Positions 1-57,700 of a stretch of 64,000 bases of DNA are shown piece after piece (position 1 is the stretch's first letter; each line of letters begins with the position of its first letter). The stretch covers positions 3,005,501 through 3,069,500 of the forward strand of contig CATNEN010000037.1 in assembly GCA_950097015.1 (NCBI GenBank), read 5' to 3'. The stretch comes from Macrostomum hystrix (taxonomy: Eukaryota; Platyhelminthes; Macrostomidae). The notes beneath the pieces are model-generated. The model saw nothing but the letters and a program-made list of their open reading frames with translations. It was not told where the DNA came from and ran no database searches. Made by a program: the position numbers and the translations under genes.

Positions 1-416
1 ACCTACTAGATTCATAATCTGACCTACTAGATTCATAATCTGACCTACCAGATTCATAATCTGACCCACCAGATTCATAATCTGACCCACCAGATTCATA
101 ATCTGACTCACCAGATTCATAATCTGACCTACCAGATTCATAATCTGACCTACCAGATTCATAATCTGACCCACTAGATTCATAATCTGAACTACCAGAT
201 TCATAATCTGACCTACCAGATTCATAATCTGACCTACCAGATTCACAATCTGACCTACTAGATTCATAATCTGACCTACTAGATTGATAGACTGACCTAC
301 TCGATTGATAGACTGGCCTACTCGATTGATAGACTGACCTACTAGATTGATAGACTGACCTACTAGATTGATAGACTGACCTACTAGATTGATAGACTGA
401 CCTACTAGATTGCTAT
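1..416. repeat. Minisatellite, 21-bp unit, NF1 intron
   Basis: About 20 copies of a unit beginning acctactagattcataatct; the last third switches to the variant acctactagattgatagact. It fills most of the intron before the first visible exon. Confidence 0.95.
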
Positions 417-533
417 GGCTAGGAAAAAAGCTACAAAACTAATAGATTTTTGCTGTCCGAATTAGGCTGTAAGTGAGTCGCTGCTCTGTCAAACTCTAAG
501 AAAGTAGCTGAACAATTCGCTTGCATTTGACAG

Positions 534-46901
<46,368 letters not shown>

Positions 46902-47877
46902 CACAATGTACACGAGGCTTAGTAAACTTTAACTGCTAATAACATGACGAGGCATCTGACGTTCTCTAATTAGACATTTTTACTCGCGCTGTTTACCGGA
47001 AGCTGTTTTGGCTGTTTAAATGTATTTTTTGTTTCCCTTGTTATAGTACTTTTAATGTAAAAGTTACCTTATATTTTATAATCGCATCTAATTAGCGAAA
47101 TCTCCCGAGTCAAAAAATATTTTTAGTAACTTTCTTTGTGAACTTTTATCAGTCATTTTATTGTCTTTGAACCTCAATACTTGTATTTATTTAATTACAA
47201 TGCAACAGCTGTATTTTCTAATTATATTTTACCAATTTTTTAACATAGACTTTCAATTCAAGTTTGACAAGTAGTTAAAATTTATTGCTTTTTTTTCTTT
47301 GCGAAATGCGTATCTCGACTAAATGGTTAGTTTCTCGTCTTGTTTTCGTCACCTACACTACTGCCAGTAACTAGCAGCGGTTGTTTTCTATGTATTTATT
47401 TTTTCCTTGGCCATCTAATCCTAACGTCATACTGGTATGACATTTATTTGCAATGGAACAGTTTTTCAGTAGGCAATCGAGTGTCTCTGCCTGTTTTGTC
47501 TCTTCGCATTTCTCAGTCATTCCATTTTTGCTTACTCCAGGCCTTTGAAGCTTTGCTGTTAATCAATATTTAACTATCGTTCTCATTGTTCTATGCCATT
47601 CATGGGGGCGTGTTAAGTCACTTTTTGTTGTCATGAAATAAGTAAGAGTTTTTTGTTTTCGCAGTGTTACTTCAAGGTTTTCATGGCTTTTTGAGTACAA
47701 AATAATGTTCGTCACTAATTTAAAATATGCGGTATTTATTTCGAGTGGTTTGAACTGCGTTTTTATTCTATCAAGTATTCAACCAGCTGAAACAATTGTT
47801 GTTCTATTTTAATTCACTATCGTACACACAAAAACTCACATCTTGCCATCTCTTCTCGTGTCTCAATGTTATTTTTT
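46902..47877. other. NF1 3' UTR or intergenic, unique
   Basis: T-rich unique sequence with no second gene recognised. No AATAAA close to the NF1 stop was seen. The first clear ones (49136-49141 and 49178-49183) lie after the next array, so the NF1 3' UTR may be about 2.2 kb and include that array. Confidence 0.5.
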
Positions 47878-49063
47878 ATCTCCCTCTGTCTCAAAGTCCC
47901 GTCTCCCTCTGTCTCTAAGTCCCGTCTCCCTCTGTCTCCAAGTCCCGTCTCCCTCTGTCTCCAAGTCCCGTCTCCTGTCTCCAAGTCCTGTCTTCCTGTC
48001 TCCAAGTCCCGTCTCCCTCTGTCTCCAAGTCCTGTCTCCTGTCTCCAAATCCCGTCTCCCTGTCTCCAAGTCCCGTATCCCTCTGTCTCTAAGTCCCGTC
48101 TCCCTCTGTCTCCAAGTCCTGTCTCCTGTCTCCAAGTCCCGTCTCCCTCTGTCTCCAAGTCCCGTCTCCTGTCTCCAAGTCCTGTCTTCCTGTCTCCAAG
48201 TCCCGTCTCCCTCTGTCTCCAAGTCCTGTCTCCTGTCTCCAAATCCCGTCTCCCTGTCTCCAAGTCCCGTATCCCTCTGTCTCTAAGTCCCGTCTCCCTC
48301 TGTCTCCAAGTCCTGTCTCCTGTCTCCAAATCCCGTCTCCCTGTCTCTAAGTCCCGTCTCCCTCTGTCTCCAAGTCCTGTCTCCTGTCTCCAAATCCCGT
48401 CTCCCTGTCTCCAAGTCCCGTATCCCTCTGTCTCCAAGTCCTGTCTCCTGTCTCCAAATCCCGTCTCCCTGTCTCCAAATCCCGTCTCCCTGTCTCTAAG
48501 TCCCGTCTCCCTCTGTCTCCAAGTCCTGTCTCCTGTCTCCAAATCCCGTCTCCCTGTCTCCAAGTCCCGTATCCCTCTGTCTCCAAGTCCTGTCTCCTGT
48601 CTCCAAATCCCGTCTCCCTGTCTCCAAGTCCCGTATCCCTCTGTCTCTAAGTCCCGTCTCCCTCTGTCTCCAAGTCCGTCTCCCTCTGTCTCTAAGTCCC
48701 GTCTCCCTCTGTCTCCAAGTCCTGTCTCCTGTCTCCAAATCCCGTCTCCCTGTCTCCAAGTCCCGTATCCCTCTGTCTCTAAGTCCCGTCTCCCTCTGTC
48801 TCCAAGTCCTGTCTCCTGTCTCCAAGTCCCGTCTCCCTCTGTCTCCAAGTCCCGTCTCCTGTCTCCAAGTCCTGTCTTCCTGTCTCCAAGTCCCGTCTCC
48901 CTCTGTCTCCAAGTCCTGTCTCCTGTCTCCAAATCCCGTCTCCCTGTCTCCAAGTCCCGTATCCCTGTCTCTAAGTCCCGTCTCCCTCTGTCTCCAAGTC
49001 CGTCTCCCTCTGTCTCTAAGTCCCGTCTCCCTCTGTCTCCAAGTCCCGTCTCCCTGTTTTTTT
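47878..49063. repeat. Minisatellite, 17-23-bp unit, downstream of NF1
   Basis: Mixed units of ctccaagtcccgtctccctctgt length 23, with shorter forms lacking the ctctgtctc block (aagtcctgtctcctgtctcc). Several hundred-bp blocks recur. Confidence 0.92.
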
Positions 49064-49135
49064 CTCTTGCCATCTTTTTGCTTGGTTAGCTTTTATGTCA
49101 GACACAACTGGCATGAGTATTGCAATAATAGAAAT

Positions 49136-49141
49136 AATAAA
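49136..49141 (+). terminator. NF1: Possible NF1 poly(A) signal
   Basis: AATAAA, with another at 49178-49183. It is about 2.2 kb after the NF1 stop; a nearer variant signal may be used instead. Confidence 0.35.
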
Positions 49142-49597
49142 TGTTTTGTAACGATTTTATGTATAATTAACTAAGTAAATAAAAATCATAGATTATGATT
49201 TATTCAAACCAGTGTCATGGGTTTAGTATGTCGCAAATATTGCAATACAATGCTATTTCCTAACCATCTGCTAACCATCTTTGTCCCTTGTCTTTTGCTT
49301 GCTACTTATTTCTTGTTGTGTAAATTGTTGGCGCAATAGGAGAGCTACTCATTAGTAGTCTGTCATGCTTTTTCTACCAGTTTTTTATTCACAATGAAGA
49401 AATATTTATAATTTATTCTATTTGATGTACTTTTTATTAAGCAGCGATTTTTTTAGAAACTCGATATTGTTTAATTGAGAATAAATTTGTCTTTTTTGTC
49501 TAACACGCTTGTGTTGTGTGCCGCTAGCTTTCATTCTGGGTTAATCTTGCGAATCTTATTTTCTGGATATCTCTATCAGAAAATCCCAAAATCAGAA

Positions 49598-50400
49598 AAT
49601 TTCTCTATCCCACACCTTCCTTCTCTATCCCACACCTTCCTTCTCTATCCCACACCTTTCTCCTCTATCCCACACCTTCCTTCTCTATCCCACACCTTCC
49701 TTCTCTATCCCACACCTTCCTTCATTCTCTATCCCACACCTTCCTTCTCTATCCCACACCTTCCTTCTCTATCCCACACCTTCCTTCTCTATCCCACACC
49801 TTCCTTCTCTATCCCACACCTTCCTTCTCTATCCCACACCTTCATTCTCTATCCCACACCTTTCTCCTCTATCCCACACCTTCCTTCTCTATCCCACACC
49901 TTCATTCTCTATCCCACACCTTTCTCCTCTATCCCACACCTTCCTTCTCTATCCCACACCTTCCTTCTCTATCCCACACCTTCATTCTCTATCCCACACC
50001 TTCCTTCTCTATCCCACACCTTCATTCTCTATCCCACACCTTCCTTCTCTATCCCACACCTTCCTTCTCTATCCCACACCTTCCTTCTCTATCCCACACC
50101 TTCATTCTCTATCCCACACCTTTCTCCTCTATCCCACACCTTCCTTCTCTATCCCACACCTTCATTCTCTATCCCACACCTTTCTCCTCTATCCCACACC
50201 TTCCTTCTCTATCCCACACCTTCCTTCTCTATCCCACACCTTCCTTCTCTATCCCACACCTTCCTTCTCTATCCCACACCTTCATTCTCTATCCCACACC
50301 TTCATTCTCTATCCCACACCTTTCTCCTCTATCCCACACCTTCCTTCTCTATCCCACACCTTCCTACTCTACCCCATACTCTCCTTCTCTGTCCTACACT
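49598..50400. repeat. Minisatellite, 20-bp unit, upstream of SMG6 exon 1
   Basis: About 38 copies of cacaccttccttctctatcc, with cctttctcc and cttcattc variants. It lies about 110 bp before the acceptor preceding the SMG6 ATG, and is the reverse complement of the array at 52385-52620. Confidence 0.95.
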
Positions 50401-50510
50401 CCCCCTTTCTAGTTAGGTTATTGTTACTTATGACACGGAAAGTTAATATATTGGTGGTTTACTTTGCAGATGTATAGTTAGCCCCCTAATATAAATATTA
50501 TTATTTTCGC

Positions 50511-50512
50511 AG
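50511..50512 (+). promoter_or_regulatory. SMG6: SMG6 splice acceptor 20 nt before ATG
   Basis: The strong acceptor attattttcgcag leaves a leader of only 20 nt (50513-50532) before the start codon. This is typical either of a 5'-UTR intron whose donor lies upstream or of spliced-leader trans-splicing; the two cannot be told apart here. The reading frame is open back to this AG, so an additional upstream coding exon is not excluded. Confidence 0.55.
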
Positions 50513-50532
50513 CGATCCGGCCCGCTAGAATT

Positions 50533-51715
50533 ATGGAGCAGCAACGCAGCAATAGACGGCATCCGGACCAGCAGCTCTATAGGCCGCCAGTGACTGACCG
50601 AGGCGGAGGCGGCGGCGGTGCCGGAGGCGGTGGCGGCGGTGCCGGAGGCCGCGGCGGCGGTGCCAGCGGTGTCAGAGGCAGGGGAAAAATCGCTGTTGAG
50701 CCTTCGCCTGAAGTTGGAAACTCATTGTCAACCGCGGCTTCTACTGGCAGAGGCGGCAGAGGCGGTGGGGGCGGCGGTGGCGGAGGGCGCACTTTCTACA
50801 ACAAGAACCGCAGGCGTGGTGACCCTAGTGCTGAATCTACACAGCATCAGCAGCAGCAGGCGGCTCCGTCACAGCAACCGCAAACGCAACAATCGCAAGC
50901 CGCTACGAAGCAGAAACAGCAGCAGCCCAAACAGCAGGAACAGTATCAGCCGCCTTTAGGCATCTTGCCACCCCAAGCCGGCGATGAAGGCGGTGGTAGG
51001 AGCGCTAGAAGGAATCGTCGCGGTGGCAGCAAACAAAAACAGCAGCAGCAGCAGCAGCCACAGTTATCAGCCGGAGAGGCAAGTGTTCCAGACGATGGCG
51101 GGTTAGAATTTTTTGCCGACGACGAAATGTGGGACGCTCAGCCGCAGGTGGGGGCCACCTGGGCGCATCGCCCGCCACCGCAGCAGCCGACTCACAGCCG
51201 CCAACGCGGAGGCGGAGGCGGCGGCGGAGGCGCCAGACGAGAGAAGCGCTTCTCCGAGTCGTCGCGTCGCGGCTTCTCAGACAGCTTCTCGGAGGCGGAG
51301 TTCGACCGGGGCGAAGTGCTGCGACCGGATGCTCGGCTCTACGACCCGGCCAAGGATCCAGTCGTGGCCCTGCCGTCGCCAAGGTTACCGCAGCAGCAGC
51401 AGCAGCAGTCACTTGCGCAGCAGAATGCGGTGCAAGATCCAGCAGCGGGGCATCATCAGCAGCATGCATTGGATTCTGCCGCAACGGTGCCAACAAGTCT
51501 TGTTCAGCAGCAGCAGCAGCAGCCACACACTGGAGGTCTCATCCGGCTGCCAGAGCAGCTTAGACGAGATGCGATGCACCTGGGGCCTAGAAATGTATGT
51601 TCTATACAAATAGATTTAATATTAAAATATATTCTCGTTAACTTTTATTGACTTTTTAAGCCTTCAACTCTGACAGGTTCCAGTGGTTGTCGTTAGGCCT
51701 CAATCGCATCACTAT

Positions 51716-51763
<48 letters not shown>

Positions 51764-54700
51764 AACCCGTACCAGCATCCGCCCTCAGGCGCGCAGCCGG
51801 CGATGTCCGAGGAGGCTCGGGCTGCCGCCGAGCAGCTGGCACGAGTCGCCGAGCTGGAGGCTGAAGTGGATCGCCTAGTTGGCCAGTGGAGTCCCAGCAT
51901 GGATCCGGCTGTCTGGTGGGGCCTTGTTCAACGACCTCGCCTCGACCTGCTGCATTATTGCGCCGAATCTCTGCGCGCTGGCGTCGGCTGGCAGGAGACC
52001 GGCCCGACGGCTTCGGCGCCGCTAGACCAGACAATGTGGCGCGGCGGTTTTCATGCAGTTGTTGAACAGCTTCGCCGAATGGTCTCGCCGCCAGCTGAGC
52101 AGACTCGCCTATCTGATCGCGGCCGCGATATGGCCCTGGACATGATCAGCTCCGGCTGCCAGTTTCTACAGCAGCTGGCAGGCCAACTAGCCGAGGAGCA
52201 CAATCTGCCGGTGGCGCTGCCGCTTAGCATCGGCTTCCTGCCCCCCGCGATTCGCTGCAGTCGCTGGCAGCGGCTGGGCCTCCTCCTGCTGCAGCGGCTC
52301 TACCTCAACATTGGCGACCTGCTGCGATACAGGGAGATGTTCGCCGGCGGGGCTGACTACGGCGAGGCCAGGAGGCAAGCGGGGAGAAGGGTGTGGGATA
52401 GAGAAGGAAGGTGTGGGTAGAGAAGGAAGGTGTGGATAGAGAAGGAAGGTGTGGGATAGAGAAGAAAGGTGTGGGTAGAGAAGGAAGGTGTGGGTAGAGA
52501 AGGAAGGTGTGGGTAGAGAAGGAAGGTGTGGGGTAGAGAAGGAAGGTGTGGGGTAGAGAAGGAAGGTGTGGGTAGAGAAGGAAGGTGTGGGGTAGAGAAG
52601 GAAGGTGTGGGGTAGACAAGGGCAGTATGAAAGGATGGCTAGTTTAGGTGTTTGACTCGGTAAAAATATTACACAAGAGATTGAAGGAATGATAATGAAA
52701 CAAGAAGAGTGTAAACTATATAAACTATGAACTCACTTATTTGTTTAGTGAGTTTATTATGATTGTCTAAAACTTTACTTGCCCAATTTTTAGCTGGTAC
52801 CTGAAGGCCGTCGCTCTGGAGCCAAAGAACGGTCGCTCCTATCACCAACTAGCTATCCTTGCCACCACGACGGTAAGGCGCTCAATTTTTATTCACTCAC
52901 ACTTACTCTAGCCATTTGTTAATTACTCTATGCAGCTGGAGTATCGGCAGCTCAAAAATATCTCCCAGCACAGACTCACCCACCCAAAAACCAGCCACCT
53001 TAAAATCTTCCACTTCTAAATCAGCCACCCCAGAATCAGCCACCCGAAAGTTAATACCCCAGAATCACCAACCCCACTTTCGCCCACCCCAAAATCAGCC
53101 ACCCCAAAATCACTGACCCCAGAATCACCCACCCCAGAATCACCCACCCCACTGTCACCCACCCCAAAATCAGCCACCCTACTAGAACCACCCACCTCAG
53201 AATTACTGAACCCAAAATCACCCACCCCAAAATCACTGACCCCTGAATCACCCACCCCACTGTCACCCACCCCAAAATCAGCCACCCTACTAGAATCACC
53301 CACTCCAGAATCACTGAACCCTAAATCACCCACCCCACTGTCGGCTACTCCAAAGTAGAGACTATTTTCTGGCCCCCCCTGTTTGTACGATTGCAGAAGC
53401 GCCGCTTGGACGCCGTGTACTTCTACATGCGCTCCCTGGCCGCCAGCCACCCGGTGGACCTGTCCCGCCAGCATCTCGTCCAGCTCTTCGAAGAGGCCCG
53501 CCGTCGGGCTGAGGCCTCCTGGAGACAGCGCGAAGCCGAGCAGAGCAAGCGCCAGCGGGCGAAGAACGCCGGCCAATCCGGGCCGTCGCTCAGCTGCACC
53601 GGCGGCCTGCGGGCTATTCATCAGCAGCAGCCCAACCGGCGCTGCCGCGTTGAGGTCTGGGTGCCCGTCTCCGGCTCCGGCCGACAGTCCAGCTCCGGCC
53701 TGCTCAACTCCGACGAAGAGGATGTCGAACAGGAAGAAGACCTCGACCAATTGTCCTTCATTGAGATCAACACTGCCTTCACCGCCAGCTATTTGCACTG
53801 CCACGGCAAACTATTTAGTCGCATCGGCATGGAGAGCTTCCAGGAGGCCTGCTCACTGGCTCTGCTGGAGCTGGCCGCCTGGCTGCGGCACGAACCTCCG
53901 GCTGAGCGGCTGCTGCAGCTGGCGGCCGGCTGCGTATTCTCAGCTAGCTGGGCCGCCCGCCAGGGGCCCGCCGGTACCGCCCAGTACCGCTGCATGCAGC
54001 TGGAGTGCGCTGTGCGGCTGGCTCTGGACTTTGCTGCCGTGCTGGCCAGGCACTGCCGCCACCTGCTGGCTGTGAGTCTCGTTTTGCTCACCTCAGTCTA
54101 CTTTGTCTACTCTGCCCACCTCAGTCTACTTTGTCTACTCTGCCCACCTCAGTCTACTTTGTCTACTCTGCCCACCTCAGTCTACTTTGTCTACTCTGCC
54201 CACCTCAGTCTACTTTGTCCGCTCTGCCCACCTCAGTCTACTTTGTCTACTCTGCCCACCTCAGTCTAATTTGTCTACTCTGCCTACCCCAGTCTACTTT
54301 GTCCGCTCTGCCCACCTCAGTCTACTTTGTCTACTCTGCCCACCTCAGTCTACTTTGTCTACTCTGCCCACCTCAGTCTACTTTGTCTACTCTGCCCACC
54401 TCAGTCTACTTTGTCCGCTCTGCCCACCTCAGTCTACTTTGTCTACTCTGCCCACCTCAGTCTACCTTGTCTACTCTGCCCACCTCAGTCTACTTTGTCT
54501 ACTCTGCCCACCTCAGTCTACTTTGTCTACTCTGCCCACCTCAGTCTACTTTGTCTACTCTGCCTACCTCAGTCTACTTTGTCTACTCTGCCCACCTCAG
54601 TCTAATTTGTCTACTCTGCCCACCTCAGTCTAATTTGTCTACTCAGAATACCTGAGTCTAAGAATCTTGCAAGTGAATGCGCTACACTCGCTACTTTTGT

Positions 54701-57700
54701 GAGTAGACAGTATTCATGTATTGATAGCATATACGAGTACATCAATTTTATCTGACTCAGGAGCACAGCAAGCAGGGCGGCAGTCTGCCCCTACCCGAAC
54801 CGATCCGGGCCCTGCTGTCAGCCCTGAAGCTGGTGCTGGACTGGATGGAAGTCTCGCCAGAGGCCTGGAACCCGCCGCCTCTGCAGCGGGATCCTCATCT
54901 GCAGCCCCAGCTGGATGTCTGGGAGGATCTGGCCAATCTTTTCACCGACTGCGGCAGATTCTCCGAAAAACCAGAAGTACGGCGCCAACTGCCAGACTTC
55001 GAAGAGTCCAAGACTCCGCCAACCTCGCCGCCGGGCTGTCGCCGACTGCACGTCATCCTTCAGGAGGACGTCTTTGCCAACGGCTTCACACCGATGCTAA
55101 ACCGGACCCCGATATTCTATGTGGCCAAGCTGGACCCGGTGGAGGCGGCCGCGGCCGACGATGCTTCAGCCGACTGGTCTAGGCGCGAACGCCTTCTAGA
55201 AGACTCAGTCAGGCTGGAGGCCTGCGCTGTGTTCGCCGACTATTTGTGCGGCCTGGAGCCGCCACTGCTAGGCTACAGCATGGACTCTGGCGGGGCCTAT
55301 TTTAGTCAGCAGGTTGACAAGCTGGTCTCCGAGAAGGCTGAGGACAGACCGACGGATGAGTCGGCTGCTGATGCTGCTGCTGATGCTGCTGCTGCTGCTG
55401 CTGCCGAGGCGCCAGATCATGATGACCAAGCTGCCTCCGAAGCCGAATGCGGCTTCGGCGAGTTGGAAGAGGCGGCCGGCGGTATTCGGGAACTGCGACT
55501 GCGCAAGATGGAGCTGAAGAAGACTCTGTACGAGCAGCAGGAGAGGCAGCGGGCTTACAAGGTGAGTGTTGAGCCCCCGAGTGACTTTGGAGTGCTTAAC
55601 CGAGTGACATTGGGTGATTTTCCGGGTGACTTTAGAGTCCTTAATCGAGTGAATTTAGAGTGCTTGTCGGAGTGAATTTAGAGTGCTTGTCGGAGTGAAT
55701 TTAGAGTGCGTGTCCGAGTGAATTTAGAGTGCGTATCCGAGTGAATTTAGAGTGCTTGTCCGAGTGAATTTAGAGTTCTTGTCCGAGTGAATTTAGAGTG
55801 CTTGTCCGAGTGAATTTAGAGTGCGTGTCCGAGTGAATTTAGAGTGCGTGTCCGAGTGAATTTAGAGTTCTTGTCCGAGTGAATTTAGAGTTCGTGTCCG
55901 AGTGAATTTAGAGTTCTTGTCCGAGTGAATTTAGAGTGCGTGTCCGAGTGAATTTAGAGTGCTTATCCGAGTGAATTTAGAGTTCTTGTCCGAGTGAATT
56001 TAGAGTTCTTGTCCGAGTGAATTTAGAGTGCTTGTCCGAGTGAATTTAGAGTGCTTGTCCGAGCGAATTTAGAGTTCTTGTCCGAGTGAATTTAGAGTGC
56101 TTGTCCGAGTGAATTTAGAGTTCTTGTCCGAGTGAATTTAGAGTTCGTGTCCGAGTGAATTTAGAGTGCGTGTCCGAGTGAATTTAGAGTTCGTGTCCGA
56201 GTGAATTTAGAGTTCGTGTCCGAGTGAATTTAGAGTTCGTGTCCGAGTGAATTTAGAGTTCTTGTCCGAGTGAATTTAGAGTTCGTGTCCGAGTGAATTT
56301 AGAGTTCTTGTCCGAGTGAATTTAGAGTTCTTGTCCGAGTGAATTTAGAGTGCTTGTCCGAGTGAATTTAGAGTGCTTGTCCGAGTGAATTTAGAGTGCT
56401 TGTCCGAGTGAATTTAGAGTGCTTCTCCGAGTGAATTTAGAGTGCTTGTCCGAGTGAATTTAGAGTTCGTGTCCGAGTGAATTTAGAGTTCGTGTCCGAG
56501 TGAATTTAGAGTGCTTGTCCGAGTGAATTTAGAGTGCTTGTCCGAGTGAATTTAGAGTGCTTGTCGGAGTGAATTTAGAGTGCTTCTCCGAGTGAATTTA
56601 GAGTGCTTCTCCGAGTGAATTTAGAGTGCTTCTCCGAGTGAATTTAGAGTGCTTCTCCGAGTGAATTTAGAGTGCTTCTCCGAGTGAATTTAGAGTGCTT
56701 CTCCGAGTGAATTTAGAGTGCTTCTCCGAGTGAATTTAGAGTGCTTGTCCGAGTGAATTTAGAGTGCGTGTCCGAGTGAATTTAGAGTGCTTGTCCGAGC
56801 GAATTTAGAGTTCTTGTCCGAGTGAATTTAGAGTGCTTGTCCGAGTGAATTTAGAGTGCGTGTCCGAGTGAATTTAGAGTTCTTGTCCGAGTGAATTTAG
56901 AGTTCGTGTCCGAGTGAATTTAGAGTTCTTGTCTGAGTGAATTTAGAGTTCTTGTCCGAGTGAATTTAGAGTTCTTGTCCGAGTGAATTTAGAGTGCGTG
57001 TCCGAGTGAATTTAGAGTGCTTGTCCGAGTGAATTTAGAGTGCGTGTCCGAGTGAATTTAGAGTGCGTGTCCGAGTGAATTTAGAGTGCTTGTCCGAGTG
57101 AATTTAGAGTGCGTGTCCGAGTGAATTTTGAGTCCTTCTGCTGATTGCTTCTACTCGTAAGTACATTCCAAAATGACGTTTCTCAAAGCTAATCCTGACT
57201 CTCCGACCCGCCTCTCCCCACCAGTCGGCTCTGGAGTCCTCCGGTCAGCGCTACATGGAGCTGGAGATTGTGCCCATCAACCTGCTCCCGGATACCAACT
57301 GCTATATTCACTATCTGGGCGAGATTCGCAGCTTATTGGCTATGGGCAAGCACAATATCATCTTGCCGATTGTTGTGCTCAACGAGTTGGACCACCTGGC
57401 TAAACACGGCGACTCCAGTGAGCACGCCGGCTACGTGGCATCTCAGGCCCGCTCAGCGGTTGCCATGCTGGAGGAGGCATTCGAAGCCAAGGGAAGCTCG
57501 GAGCGCCGGCGAATCAAGGCGGTCACGGCCAAGGGTAGCACCCTAGACACCATCGCCTTCCGGACAGAGGTGATCGGCCGCCCCGCCAAGAATGACGACC
57601 TCATCCTGTCCTGCTGCATGAACCACTGCCAGGACAAGGCCAGCGTCTTCATGCCCAAGGATAAGGGTGAGCGACAGTCTGTGATGCGCTGAGTCACATG

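Noticed and set aside
47817-49089. Overlapping 400-codon frames on both strands
   Set aside because: Translation of the downstream-of-NF1 minisatellite; no independent coding signal.
51005-52034. Antisense frames rich in Ala and Arg opposite SMG6 exons 1-2
   Set aside because: Shadow of CAG-rich glutamine codons on the coding strand.
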